Source: Draconibacterium sp.
GTDB lineage: Bacteria > Bacteroidota > Bacteroidia > Bacteroidales > Prolixibacteraceae
Direction of reading: 5' to 3'
Assembly (NCBI GenBank): GCA_027011835.1
Contig: JALUZN010000271.1
Location: 1 to 8,270, forward strand
Length of the DNA stretch: 8,270 nt
The notes under the pieces were generated by a model. That model had not been told where the DNA came from. It made no database searches and worked only from the letters and a program-made list of their open reading frames with translations. The position numbers and the translations under genes are program-made. This document shows positions 1-5,738 of the stretch, piece by piece. The first letter of the stretch is position 1. Every line of letters starts with the position of its first letter.

Positions 1-139
1 ATTTTATTTTATTAGAGATTTATGAAGTATTTGTTGCGATACTCAATCCAAATAGCTTTTAGGGAATTGAGTATATTAGATTTTTTGCAGTATAAGAAGC
101 CACAGTATTCTCTAATAAATCAATCAAACCCATAATAAA

Positions 140-880
140 ATGGAAAATTCAGAATATCAAAATATTTACGAACAAGAGAGTTCGTATTGGTGGTACCTCA
201 CTTTGCACCATTTAATAAAAAAATACCTTCTTAGTAAAAAGGTTAAAAAGTCGAATATATTGCTTGATGCAGGTTGTGGAACCGGACGCTTATTAGAAGT
301 ACTGTCTCCTCTTGTAACAGCAGAAGGAATTGACTTTTCCGGTAAAGCAGTTAACCTCGCCAGAAAACGGGGACTCAAACAGGTAACTACTGCCGATTTA
401 AATATATGGGAAGCCCCCAATGAACAATACGATATAATAACTTCATTAGATGTACTTTACCATAGTGGAATAAAAAACGACTTAGTGGTTCTTAACAAAT
501 TTTACCGTGCTCTAAAACCAGGAGGAATATTGGTATTAAATCTGGCTGCATTTGAATCGCTTAGGCGCAGCCACGACCAAATTGTACAAACCCGAAAACG
601 ATACAGGAAAAAACCATTATGCCTCGATTTAAAAGAAATTGGTTTTACAATTGATAAAGCATTCTACCGATTACCACTAATATATTTATACATCAAGATT
701 CAAAAATTATTTTCCAGTTCGAGTAAACAAGAAGCAGTGTCCGATTTACAACAACTTCCCGGGTGGCTCAATAAATTATTATTCACCTACGGAAAACTAG
801 AAAATCACTATTTATTAAATGGAATAGGTTTTCCTGTGGGAAGTTCAGTTTTTATTGTCGCACATAAACCACAAAATTAA
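140..880 (+). CDS. Class I SAM-dependent methyltransferase, substrate unknown
   Basis: This 246-residue protein is predicted to transfer a methyl group from S-adenosylmethionine to an unidentified substrate, probably in the cytosol. The SAM-binding glycine loop is clear at residues 41-50 (LLDAGCGTGR). The acidic residue that usually binds the ribose hydroxyls is at about D65 (EGIDFS). Motif IV-like YDIITSLDVLYH lies at 97-108 and the post-motif LKPGG at 125-129, the normal Rossmann-fold order. The N-terminal YWWY at 16-19 and the basic stretch RKRYRKK after the core resemble methyltransferases often found beside glycosyltransferase genes; that is a family impression, not proof of a glycan or lipid substrate. 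No signal peptide or membrane segment is seen. The ATG at 140 is chosen because the conserved N-terminal helix starts directly after it; there is no Shine-Dalgarno sequence. The upstream gene lies outside the window. Confidence 0.88.
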   Translation: MENSEYQNIYEQESSYWWYLTLHHLIKKYLLSKKVKKSNILLDAGCGTGRLLEVLSPLVTAEGIDFSGKAVNLARKRGLKQVTTADLNIWEAPNEQYDIITSLDVLYHSGIKNDLVVLNKFYRALKPGGILVLNLAAFESLRRSHDQIVQTRKRYRKKPLCLDLKEIGFTIDKAFYRLPLIYLYIKIQKLFSSSSKQEAVSDLQQLPGWLNKLLFTYGKLENHYLLNGIGFPVGSSVFIVAHKPQN

Positions 881-942
881 ACAATGAAGTTCTTTAAACT
901 TATTTTTAGTAATAGTACGTGCAGTAATAAAACTGAATTATT

Positions 943-950
943 TACTTTTG
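943..950 (+). promoter_or_regulatory. Candidate -7 promoter element for mnmE
   Basis: TACTTTTG matches the Bacteroidota -7 consensus TAnnTTTG at every fixed position. No convincing TTG-type -33 element is visible about 19 bases upstream. The mnmE ATG is only four bases downstream, so transcription from this site would start at or next to the start codon and give a nearly leaderless mRNA. It could also be a chance match in AT-rich DNA. Confidence 0.4.
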
Positions 951-954
951 CCCT

Positions 955-2352
955 ATGATCAATCAATCAACAATTTGTGCCATATCAACATCGCCCGGAG
1001 TTGGGGCAATTGCAATTATACGTCTCTCGGGAGAAAATGCAATTTCTATTGCTGATAAAATCTTCAAGAGTCCGAAAAAAGGGAAAGTTCTTGTTGAGCA
1101 AAAGGCGAACACGCTCCATTTTGGACAGATTGTTTTTAACGACGAAACAATTGATGAAGTGGTTGTAAGTTTGTATAAAGCGCCCCACTCGTTTACCGGC
1201 GAGAACAGTGTTGAAATTGCGTGCCATGGCTCGGTTTATATTCAGCAAAAAATATTGGAGGTTTTAGTTGAAAATGGAGCGCGGCTGGCGTTGCCGGGCG
1301 AATTTACGCAACGTGCATTTTTAAATGGCAAAATGGATTTATCGCAAGCCGAGGCGGTTGCCGATGTAATTGCTTCTTCTAATGCAGCTGCACATAAATT
1401 GGCACTCAGCCAAATGCGCGGTGGCTTTTCGAAAGAGATAAACAGCCTGCGCGAGCAACTTTTACATTTTACCGCAATGGTTGAGTTGGAGCTCGATTTT
1501 GCTGAAGAGGAGGTTGAATTTGCCGACCGCACGGCACTGCGCGAGCTGACAGAAAAAATTGAGCAACTGTTACGCAAACTGAAAGATTCTTTCCGGTTGG
1601 GAAATGCCATAAAAAACGGTATTCCGGTGGCAATAGTGGGCGAAACAAATGTTGGAAAATCGACACTGCTGAATGCTTTGCTGAATGAAGACAAAGCCAT
1701 TGTTTCCGATATTCACGGAACAACACGCGATGTAATTGAAGATGTTATAAATATTAAAGGAAATGCATTCCGTTTTTTCGATACCGCCGGAATTCGCGAT
1801 ACCAAAGATAAAATAGAAACGCTCGGAATTGAGCGCAGCTACAGCAAACTGGAGCAGGCAACAATTGTTCTGCTCGTTGTTGACACCGAAAACCCCTACC
1901 CGGTCATTCAAAGCCGGATTGATAAAATAAGGAGTAAAATTTCGCCGGAACAGACATTAATTATTGTTGCCAATAAAATAGACTCGGGTGCAAACGAAAC
2001 CATTCAGCAGTTGGAAGTTCTGGATTTAACCGATAACGAAAAGATGGTTTTTGTGGCCGCCAAACAGAAAACAAACCTCGACGAATTAATCGAATTTCTG
2101 ACCGGTGCAATCGACTTCGATTTAACCAACCAGCCCGATGTTATTGTTACCAACGCCCGCCATTTCGAGATTTTGAAAAATGCACACGAAGCAATTCTGC
2201 GCGTTTTAAACGGATTGGAAACCGGAATTACCGGCGATTTTCTCGCTCAGGATATTCGAGAGTGCCTCCACTACCTCGGAGAAATTACCGGAGAAATTTC
2301 AACCGACGAAGTTTTGGGACATATTTTTAAAAACTTCTGTATCGGGAAGTAA
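955..2352 (+). CDS. mnmE: tRNA uridine-5-carboxymethylaminomethyl(34) synthesis GTPase MnmE
   Basis: MnmE works with MnmG to install the (carboxymethyl)aminomethyl group at C5 of wobble U34 in several tRNAs, using GTP hydrolysis and a folate-derived one-carbon unit. At 465 residues it has the usual full length. The N-terminal folate-binding domain starts with the typical TICAISTSPGVGAIAIIRLSG-like segment, which supports the ATG at 955. The helical domain holds an inserted G domain with G1 GETNVGKS (229-236), G2 GTTRD (255-259), G3 DTAG (276-279) and G4 NKID (340-343). VAAK fits the usual G5 position. The C-terminus is FCIGK with the conserved cysteine at 462. All catalytic features are intact. 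The final 18 bases (2335-2352) double as the left attachment site of the island that follows, and the insertion leaves the reading frame complete. By eye, codon use is richer in G and C than in the island genes. Confidence 0.98.
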   Translation: MINQSTICAISTSPGVGAIAIIRLSGENAISIADKIFKSPKKGKVLVEQKANTLHFGQIVFNDETIDEVVVSLYKAPHSFTGENSVEIACHGSVYIQQKILEVLVENGARLALPGEFTQRAFLNGKMDLSQAEAVADVIASSNAAAHKLALSQMRGGFSKEINSLREQLLHFTAMVELELDFAEEEVEFADRTALRELTEKIEQLLRKLKDSFRLGNAIKNGIPVAIVGETNVGKSTLLNALLNEDKAIVSDIHGTTRDVIEDVINIKGNAFRFFDTAGIRDTKDKIETLGIERSYSKLEQATIVLLVVDTENPYPVIQSRIDKIRSKISPEQTLIIVANKIDSGANETIQQLEVLDLTDNEKMVFVAAKQKTNLDELIEFLTGAIDFDLTNQPDVIVTNARHFEILKNAHEAILRVLNGLETGITGDFLAQDIRECLHYLGEITGEISTDEVLGHIFKNFCIGK

Positions 2353-2355
2353 CCA
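2335..2355 (+). repeat. attL-like direct repeat at the end of mnmE
   Basis: The last 18 bases of mnmE, TTCTGTATCGGGAAGTAA, followed by CCA. Bases 2344-2355 (GGGAAGTAACCA) recur exactly at 5664-5675. From memory, the SGI1 attachment repeat in Salmonella trmE/thdF is nearly the same 18-base string, because it encodes the conserved FCIGK-stop terminus. Confidence 0.7.
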
Positions 2356-2392
2356 AATTAAACACTTATAGTTTCTTTTCTCATTTTATGTT

Positions 2393-2400
2393 TATATTTG
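2393..2400 (+). promoter_or_regulatory. Candidate -7 promoter element for the island ATPase gene
   Basis: TATATTTG fits TAnnTTTG exactly and lies 41 bases inside the island, giving a predicted leader of roughly 80 bases before the ATG at 2488. No clear -33 TTG element is seen at the expected spacing, so support rests on the -7 match and its position in the only intergenic gap upstream of the gene. Confidence 0.35.
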
Positions 2401-2487
2401 ACTTTTGTTGATAAGCCATAAAATAAAAATCATGCATTTACTTGCGGGATGCAGGGAATTGACAATTAACCATTGAAAATCGTATAA

Positions 2488-4137
2488 ATGGCACTACCTG
2501 TAAACATAGAAGAATTAATTCATGGCCGTACAGTTGAATGGGAACGACTGGAATTTAAACAAGGTTGGAATCCTGAAGATATGATGCACTCTATGTGTGC
2601 TTTCGCCAACGATCTTCATAATTGGGGTGGTGGATATATCATTGTTGGCATTGAAGAAAATAATGGTCAACCTGTTTTACCGCCTGCTGGTATTCAACCT
2701 AACCAATTAGATAATATTCAAGGTGAAATTATTGGCTTAGCAAATAAGATATTACCAAATTATTTTCCCATTACCCAACCTTACATTATTCAAGGCAAAC
2801 ACATCTTAGTTTTATGGTGCCCTGCCGGTGACAATCGACCATATACCGCTCTCACAACATTAGGAAGAGGTGGACAAAGGCAGCCCTTTGTTCGTGTAGG
2901 TTCAAGAAGTATCATTGCTCGTGGTGTAAATCTTACTAAACTGCAAGAACTTGCAGCACGCATCCCTTTCGATGACAGGGTAAACAATCAGGCTACTTTA
3001 GATAATCTCGATTTAGGTCTTATTAGAGAGTATTTACAGGAAATAAAAAGCGGCTTATCGGAAGAAAGCGCTACAATGCCTTTTACAGATTTATGCAGAA
3101 CCATGCATATTGCCAAAGGGCCTAATGAAGATATTCGCCCTATAAATGCAGGATTACTATTCTTCTCGAAAGAACCCCATCAATTTTTTGACAGAGCCTG
3201 GATTGAGCTGGTTATACACAAGAACAATTCAGGAAGAGACTTTGAAGAAAAATACTATAAAGGGCCGCTGCATAAGCAACTTAGGGAAGCTCTTTACTTT
3301 ATCAAGAATAATATTATTTCAGAACAAGTTATTAAACATGCCGGCAAAGCAGAATCTGAGCGCTTTTTTAATTATCCTTTCGAAGCTGTTGAAGAAGCAT
3401 TATCTAACGCAATTTATCATAAAAGCTATGAAGTTGCTTCTCCTATAGAAATTCAGGTTTTCCCGAATCGCATTACTATTCTTAGTCATCCGGGGCCGGT
3501 TCCTCCAGTTAATGCAAATGTATTGGCTACACAAAGACATATTATAGCAAGAGAATACCGTAACCGTAGAATAGGCGATTTCTTAAAAGAATTACATCTT
3601 ACCGAAGCGCGTGGTACAGGCTTCCCAACTATATACAATGCAATGGCTGAGAATGGCTCGCCTGAACCTGCTTTTGAAACTGATGATAATAGTTATGTGC
3701 TTGTTACTATTCCTATACATAATAGTTTTAAAAGTTCTGGTAGTGACGGAGTAAGTGATGGAGTAAAGGCTCTAACTTTTAATAGTTTAGATGATATTAT
3801 AGCTTTTAGCAAACAAGAAAGTGACGGAGCTACAGACGGAGCTATAGACGAAGCTTATGACGGAATTAGTGATAAAGTGAAAGAGATATTAGAAGATGAA
3901 TTACACACTAAAGTTGAAGGTCTTCTTGAAGGGGCAAAAAGATGGATTAAAAGACGTGAACTTTTTGCTATAATTTCTTTATATAATAACTCAACCAATA
4001 GAGAAAAATATTTAGATCCACTTATTGATGTTGGATGGATAGAAATGGAGTTCCCTGATAATCCTACCAATCCAAATCAGCGATATAAAATCACCAATTC
4101 AGGTATGAAGGTATTAAAACTAATCAATGCAGAATGA
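2488..4137 (+). CDS. AlbA_2 (Schlafen-like) plus GHKL-type ATP-binding protein with C-terminal winged helix
   Basis: A 549-residue cytosolic protein of the COG2865 type, often annotated as an ATP-binding protein or putative transcriptional regulator. Residues about 10-130 form an AlbA_2/Schlafen-like domain, seen from E-x-x-EFKQGWN (19-27) and the WGGGYIIVGIEE strand. Residues about 285-410 form a GHKL/HATPase_c_4 ATP-binding region with an N-box-like EEALSNAIYH (302-311) and a GTG loop (376-378). A linker at 419-463 is built of DG-containing four-residue repeats. The last about 85 residues resemble a winged helix (LYNNSTNREKYLDPLIDVGW). Relatives sit beside type III restriction-type genes, and here the gene overlaps a res remnant by ATGA, which fits an accessory or regulatory role in that locus. 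No stop or frameshift is seen, so it may still be expressed. Its biochemical activity is not established. Confidence 0.85.
   Translation: MALPVNIEELIHGRTVEWERLEFKQGWNPEDMMHSMCAFANDLHNWGGGYIIVGIEENNGQPVLPPAGIQPNQLDNIQGEIIGLANKILPNYFPITQPYIIQGKHILVLWCPAGDNRPYTALTTLGRGGQRQPFVRVGSRSIIARGVNLTKLQELAARIPFDDRVNNQATLDNLDLGLIREYLQEIKSGLSEESATMPFTDLCRTMHIAKGPNEDIRPINAGLLFFSKEPHQFFDRAWIELVIHKNNSGRDFEEKYYKGPLHKQLREALYFIKNNIISEQVIKHAGKAESERFFNYPFEAVEEALSNAIYHKSYEVASPIEIQVFPNRITILSHPGPVPPVNANVLATQRHIIAREYRNRRIGDFLKELHLTEARGTGFPTIYNAMAENGSPEPAFETDDNSYVLVTIPIHNSFKSSGSDGVSDGVKALTFNSLDDIIAFSKQESDGATDGAIDEAYDGISDKVKEILEDELHTKVEGLLEGAKRWIKRRELFAIISLYNNSTNREKYLDPLIDVGWIEMEFPDNPTNPNQRYKITNSGMKVLKLINAE
3742..3879 (+). 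repeat. 12-base coding repeats encoding a DG-rich linker
   Basis: Two clusters of 12-base units encode D-G-x-x repeats inside the ATPase gene. At 3742-3768 the protein reads SDGVSDGVK. From 3820 the units are SDGA, TDGA, IDEA, YDGI, SDKV; at DNA level GACGGAGCT-ACA and GACGGAGCT-ATA are nearly identical neighbours. The repeats separate the ATP-binding region from the C-terminal winged helix and look like a flexible hinge. Their unit length keeps the frame, so copy-number change would alter only linker length. Confidence 0.75.
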
Positions 4138-4343
4138 AGCTACAGTTTAAAGAACAAGATTTTCAAATAAAAGCAGTCAAGGCTGTAGTAGATTGTTTTA
4201 CAGGTCAACCTCTCAAAACCAATCGCTCCACCTTAGAGCGAAGTAAAGAACTTATTCGTAAAGCCAAACAAGCGGCTACGGGAGTTCAAACCTTAGACTT
4301 TGAAATATATTTCAACGGCAGCAAAGCACCCTCATCCAACTAA
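4134..4343 (+). pseudogene. N-terminal remnant of a type III restriction enzyme Res subunit
   Basis: The first about 57 codons resemble the start of type III restriction helicase/endonuclease (Res) subunits: MKLQFKEQDFQIKAVKAVVD followed by CFTGQP, a Q-motif-like start of the DEAD/DEAH helicase. Reading then runs through TLDFE into a few unrelated residues and stops at 4343. Full Res proteins are roughly 900-1000 residues, so the Walker A, DEAH and nuclease parts are all absent. The ATG overlaps the stop of the upstream ATPase gene (ATGA at 4134-4137), showing that the two were translationally coupled in one operon. A short peptide may still be made, but no function is expected. The assignment rests on the start motif and on the DUF4391 fragment directly after it. 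Confidence 0.68.
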
Positions 4344-4662
4344 TGAAGATGTTTCTGTAATTGATTGGACGTTTGCCTCTGATTGGTTTACTATAGAAGA
4401 TAATCCTTATGCTTTTTATTTAAAAGGTAGTATAGATGCTGTTTTTAAAGATTTTTGTGTGCAACTTACAGGGAAGCCTGATTTAGGTAATGAATCATTG
4501 AATGCGATTTTAAAAAATCAACAAGAAGTTGATCGTTTGAAAAAGAAAATTTCCCAACTAAAGGCTGCTATCTCAAGAAGCAAACAATTCAATGAAAAGG
4601 TGGATTTAAATTTAAAACTCAAAGCATTAGAAAAGAAATTAAGAGCTATCAAAGTGCCCTAA
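4300..4662 (+). pseudogene. C-terminal remnant of a DUF4391 protein
   Basis: From about 4324 the frame encodes HPHPTNEDVSVIDWTF, SDWF, DNPYAFYLKGSIDAVFKDF and a C-terminal coiled coil ending KQFNEKVDLNLKLKALEKKL. This matches the C-terminal half of DUF4391 proteins (normally about 220-250 residues), which I know from type III restriction-type loci. The N-terminal half is missing. There is no ATG anywhere in the frame; the only start would be TTG at 4300, which lies inside the res remnant in another frame. The frame belongs to a different gene from the upstream 69-codon fragment, so an internal deletion joined the two near 4305-4325. The normal stop TAA at 4660-4662 is kept. It is probably not expressed as a functional protein. 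Confidence 0.68.
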
Positions 4663-5026
4663 CATATAACCTTCATCTTTCAGTAGTTTTTTTCGTTCAC
4701 TCGTGTTTTACTTACTACAATCACCCACTTTCGACAACCCGTAGCAATAGCAGTCCTTCATTCATTTTTCCTCGAAAGTTTTCGGGATACCATTCATTCA
4801 GTCCTGCACTTACTTTTCCCCTCGCACATCCAAATACAGTTAAAGTAGTGTTCCGCTTTCGGTCGTCAGCAAATAAAATCGTCCATTGATTGATGAATAA
4901 GACACGTGTATTTTAAGAACAGCTTCTGTATAAAAACAATTTCTTATAAGCAAAGGAAAGCAACAAAGCCGTGCCTAGCCAGTGCTAAATCCAAACAATT
5001 GTTTAATTTCAAAAAATATAGAAAAT
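4663..5026. other. Gene-poor stretch with a start-less minus-strand open frame
   Basis: No complete gene is visible in this stretch. On the minus strand an open frame runs from 4912 down to a TGA at 4721-4723, 63 sense codons without a usable ATG, GTG or TTG near its beginning. Its C-terminal part has a protein-like composition (WYPENFRGKMNEGLLLL, then RVVESG). The frame is preceded by an in-frame TAA (4913-4915). It may be a fragment of a gene or a dispersed repeat, and I do not recognise its family. Near the right end a perfect 12-base palindrome, AAACAATTGTTT (4993-5004), lies just ahead of the DUF6266 relic. No tRNA or terminator is seen here. Confidence 0.5.
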
Positions 5027-5504
5027 ATGAGAAATACTAATCAAGGTATTCTTGGTGAAGTATCAGTCTAGGTAGAAAATGTAATCGGAGGATTTTAGAA
5101 GAGTATTGATTACCTAAGAATTAAACCTTCCAGTGTAGTAAACCCAAAAACGCAAGGACATGTTAAGCAACGTTCAACGTTTTCTACCGTTCTTCACTTC
5201 GTGCAACCAATGACAGACTTTTTGCGTATTGGTTTCAAATTATATGCTAACAAGATGGCGCAGTTTAACGCTGCAATGGCTTATAATTTGGGCAATGGCT
5301 ACTAATAAAGCATTGATTTTGCTTTACAACGCCACCAAAGGAGAAAATATTTTCACCCCAGCCGGAACTTAAAGAATTTCCGCACCTTCTAAATACTCCG
5401 GTGAAAATGTTGCAGTTTTCTTAGGGTTTATCTCGGATAATGGCTCTAAAGTTGCAGATAGCTCTTATTTAGAATTTCTGAAACAACTGCTTAATTGCGA
5501 TTGA
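5027..5504 (+). pseudogene. DUF6266 family pseudogene
   Basis: The relic begins MRNTNQGILGEVSV, where intact DUF6266 proteins start with a similar xxNGILGGFSGKVG. It continues IDYLRIKPSSVVNPKTQG, then QPMTDFLRIGFKLYANKMAQFNAAMAYNLGNG, a clear match to the conserved N-terminal half of the family. Frame 1 holds TAG stops at 5069-5071 and 5096-5098. The second sits where the family has a conserved Trp and is explained by TGG to TAG. A TAA follows NGY. From about 5295 the similarity moves to the +1 frame with NKALILLYNATKGENIF, a TAA, then AVFLGFISDNGSKVADSSYL, which matches the family C-terminus, and TGA at 5502-5504. The total is shorter than the usual about 200-220 residues, so the middle is also deleted. 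The function of DUF6266 is unknown. Three nonsense codons, a frame change and a deletion make this a dead gene. Confidence 0.8.
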
Positions 5505-5521
5505 CATTTTGTTAGTAAAAC

Positions 5522-5544
5522 CGCCTCAAAAAAGGCGTTTTTTT
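5522..5544 (+). terminator. Rho-independent terminator after the DUF6266 relic
   Basis: Stem CGCCT (5522-5526) pairs with AGGCG (5533-5537) around a six-base A-rich loop, followed by seven Ts (5538-5544). It lies 17 bases after the DUF6266 stop, so it is the original terminator of that gene, kept while the gene decayed. It can also insulate island transcription from the convergent gene on the right. Confidence 0.85.
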
Positions 5545-5654
5545 CATTTTTCTTTTTTCCAACTTTAGCTATTAATTGGTTGTGTTTCACCATTCTTCGT
5601 TGCTTATTCATATCTCTTAATAAATAACTAATTGATATTCAGCATCACATTATC

Positions 5655-5675
5655 TTTTATTTTGGGAAGTAACCA
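5655..5675 (+). repeat. attR-like direct repeat of the mnmE end
   Basis: TTTTATTTTGGGAAGTAACCA is a same-orientation, imperfect copy of the mnmE terminus. The last 12 bases (5664-5675) equal 2344-2355 exactly, and the full 21 bases match at 17 positions. It lies in non-coding DNA between the DUF6266 terminator and the end of the convergent phosphoesterase gene, where the right end of an island inserted in mnmE should be. Confidence 0.65.
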
Positions 5676-5738
5676 CCGCAAAACAAACAATTAGCCTATT
5701 GTTCTACCCCCAAATAGCTTTAGGTTTTTAAGTACAAA

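Larger units (their letters stand above)
2353..5675. mobile_element. Decayed genomic island inserted at the 3' end of mnmE
   Basis: The segment is bounded on the left by the mnmE 3' end and on the right by a same-orientation partial copy of that end (5655-5675). The two share 12 contiguous identical bases and 14 of 18 over the mnmE terminus. Contents are an intact AlbA_2/ATP-binding gene, fused fragments of a type III restriction Res subunit and a DUF4391 protein, a DUF6266 pseudogene and non-coding DNA. This mixture of one live gene and several broken accessory genes differs from the intact genes on both sides and is AT-richer by eye than mnmE. No integrase or transposase is visible, so the element would depend on a recombinase from elsewhere or has lost its own. 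Insertion at this exact site is known for SGI1-type islands in Gammaproteobacteria; carrying that over to this organism is inference. Confidence 0.7.

Noticed and set aside
22..135. A 37-codon ORF (starting MKYLLRYSIQ) ending four bases before the methyltransferase ATG.
   Set aside because: It matches no family I recognise, is preceded by an in-frame stop at 13-15 and lies at the window edge. It may be a broken gene tail or chance, so it is not listed as a gene.
1570..1911. Long minus-strand open frames inside mnmE.
   Set aside because: They are antisense shadows of a strongly conserved gene and show no recognisable protein features.
4663..4860. Possible integron attC-type site or structured RNA in the gene-poor stretch.
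   Set aside because: No consistent pair of GTTRRRY and RYYYAAC core sites with matching arms was found, and the small CGAAA/TTTCG hairpin near 4772-4785 has too short a loop.
5027..5300. Amber codons in the DUF6266 relic as possible stop-codon recoding.
   Set aside because: There are also two TAA stops, a frame shift and an internal deletion, so ordinary gene decay explains it better.
5686..5703. Inverted repeat AACAAT / ATTGTT with a six-base spacer, just right of the attR-like repeat.
   Set aside because: The AT-rich six-base arms have no T-run after them on either strand, so it is not a convincing terminator. It could be a recombinase arm site, but nothing else supports that.
48..5724. 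Near-identical strings CCAAATAGCTTTTAGG (48-63) and CCAAATAGCTTTAGG (5710-5724).
   Set aside because: They are short, AT-rich and differ by an indel. They do not bracket a plausible element, since an intact mnmE and methyltransferase lie between, so they are treated as coincidence.
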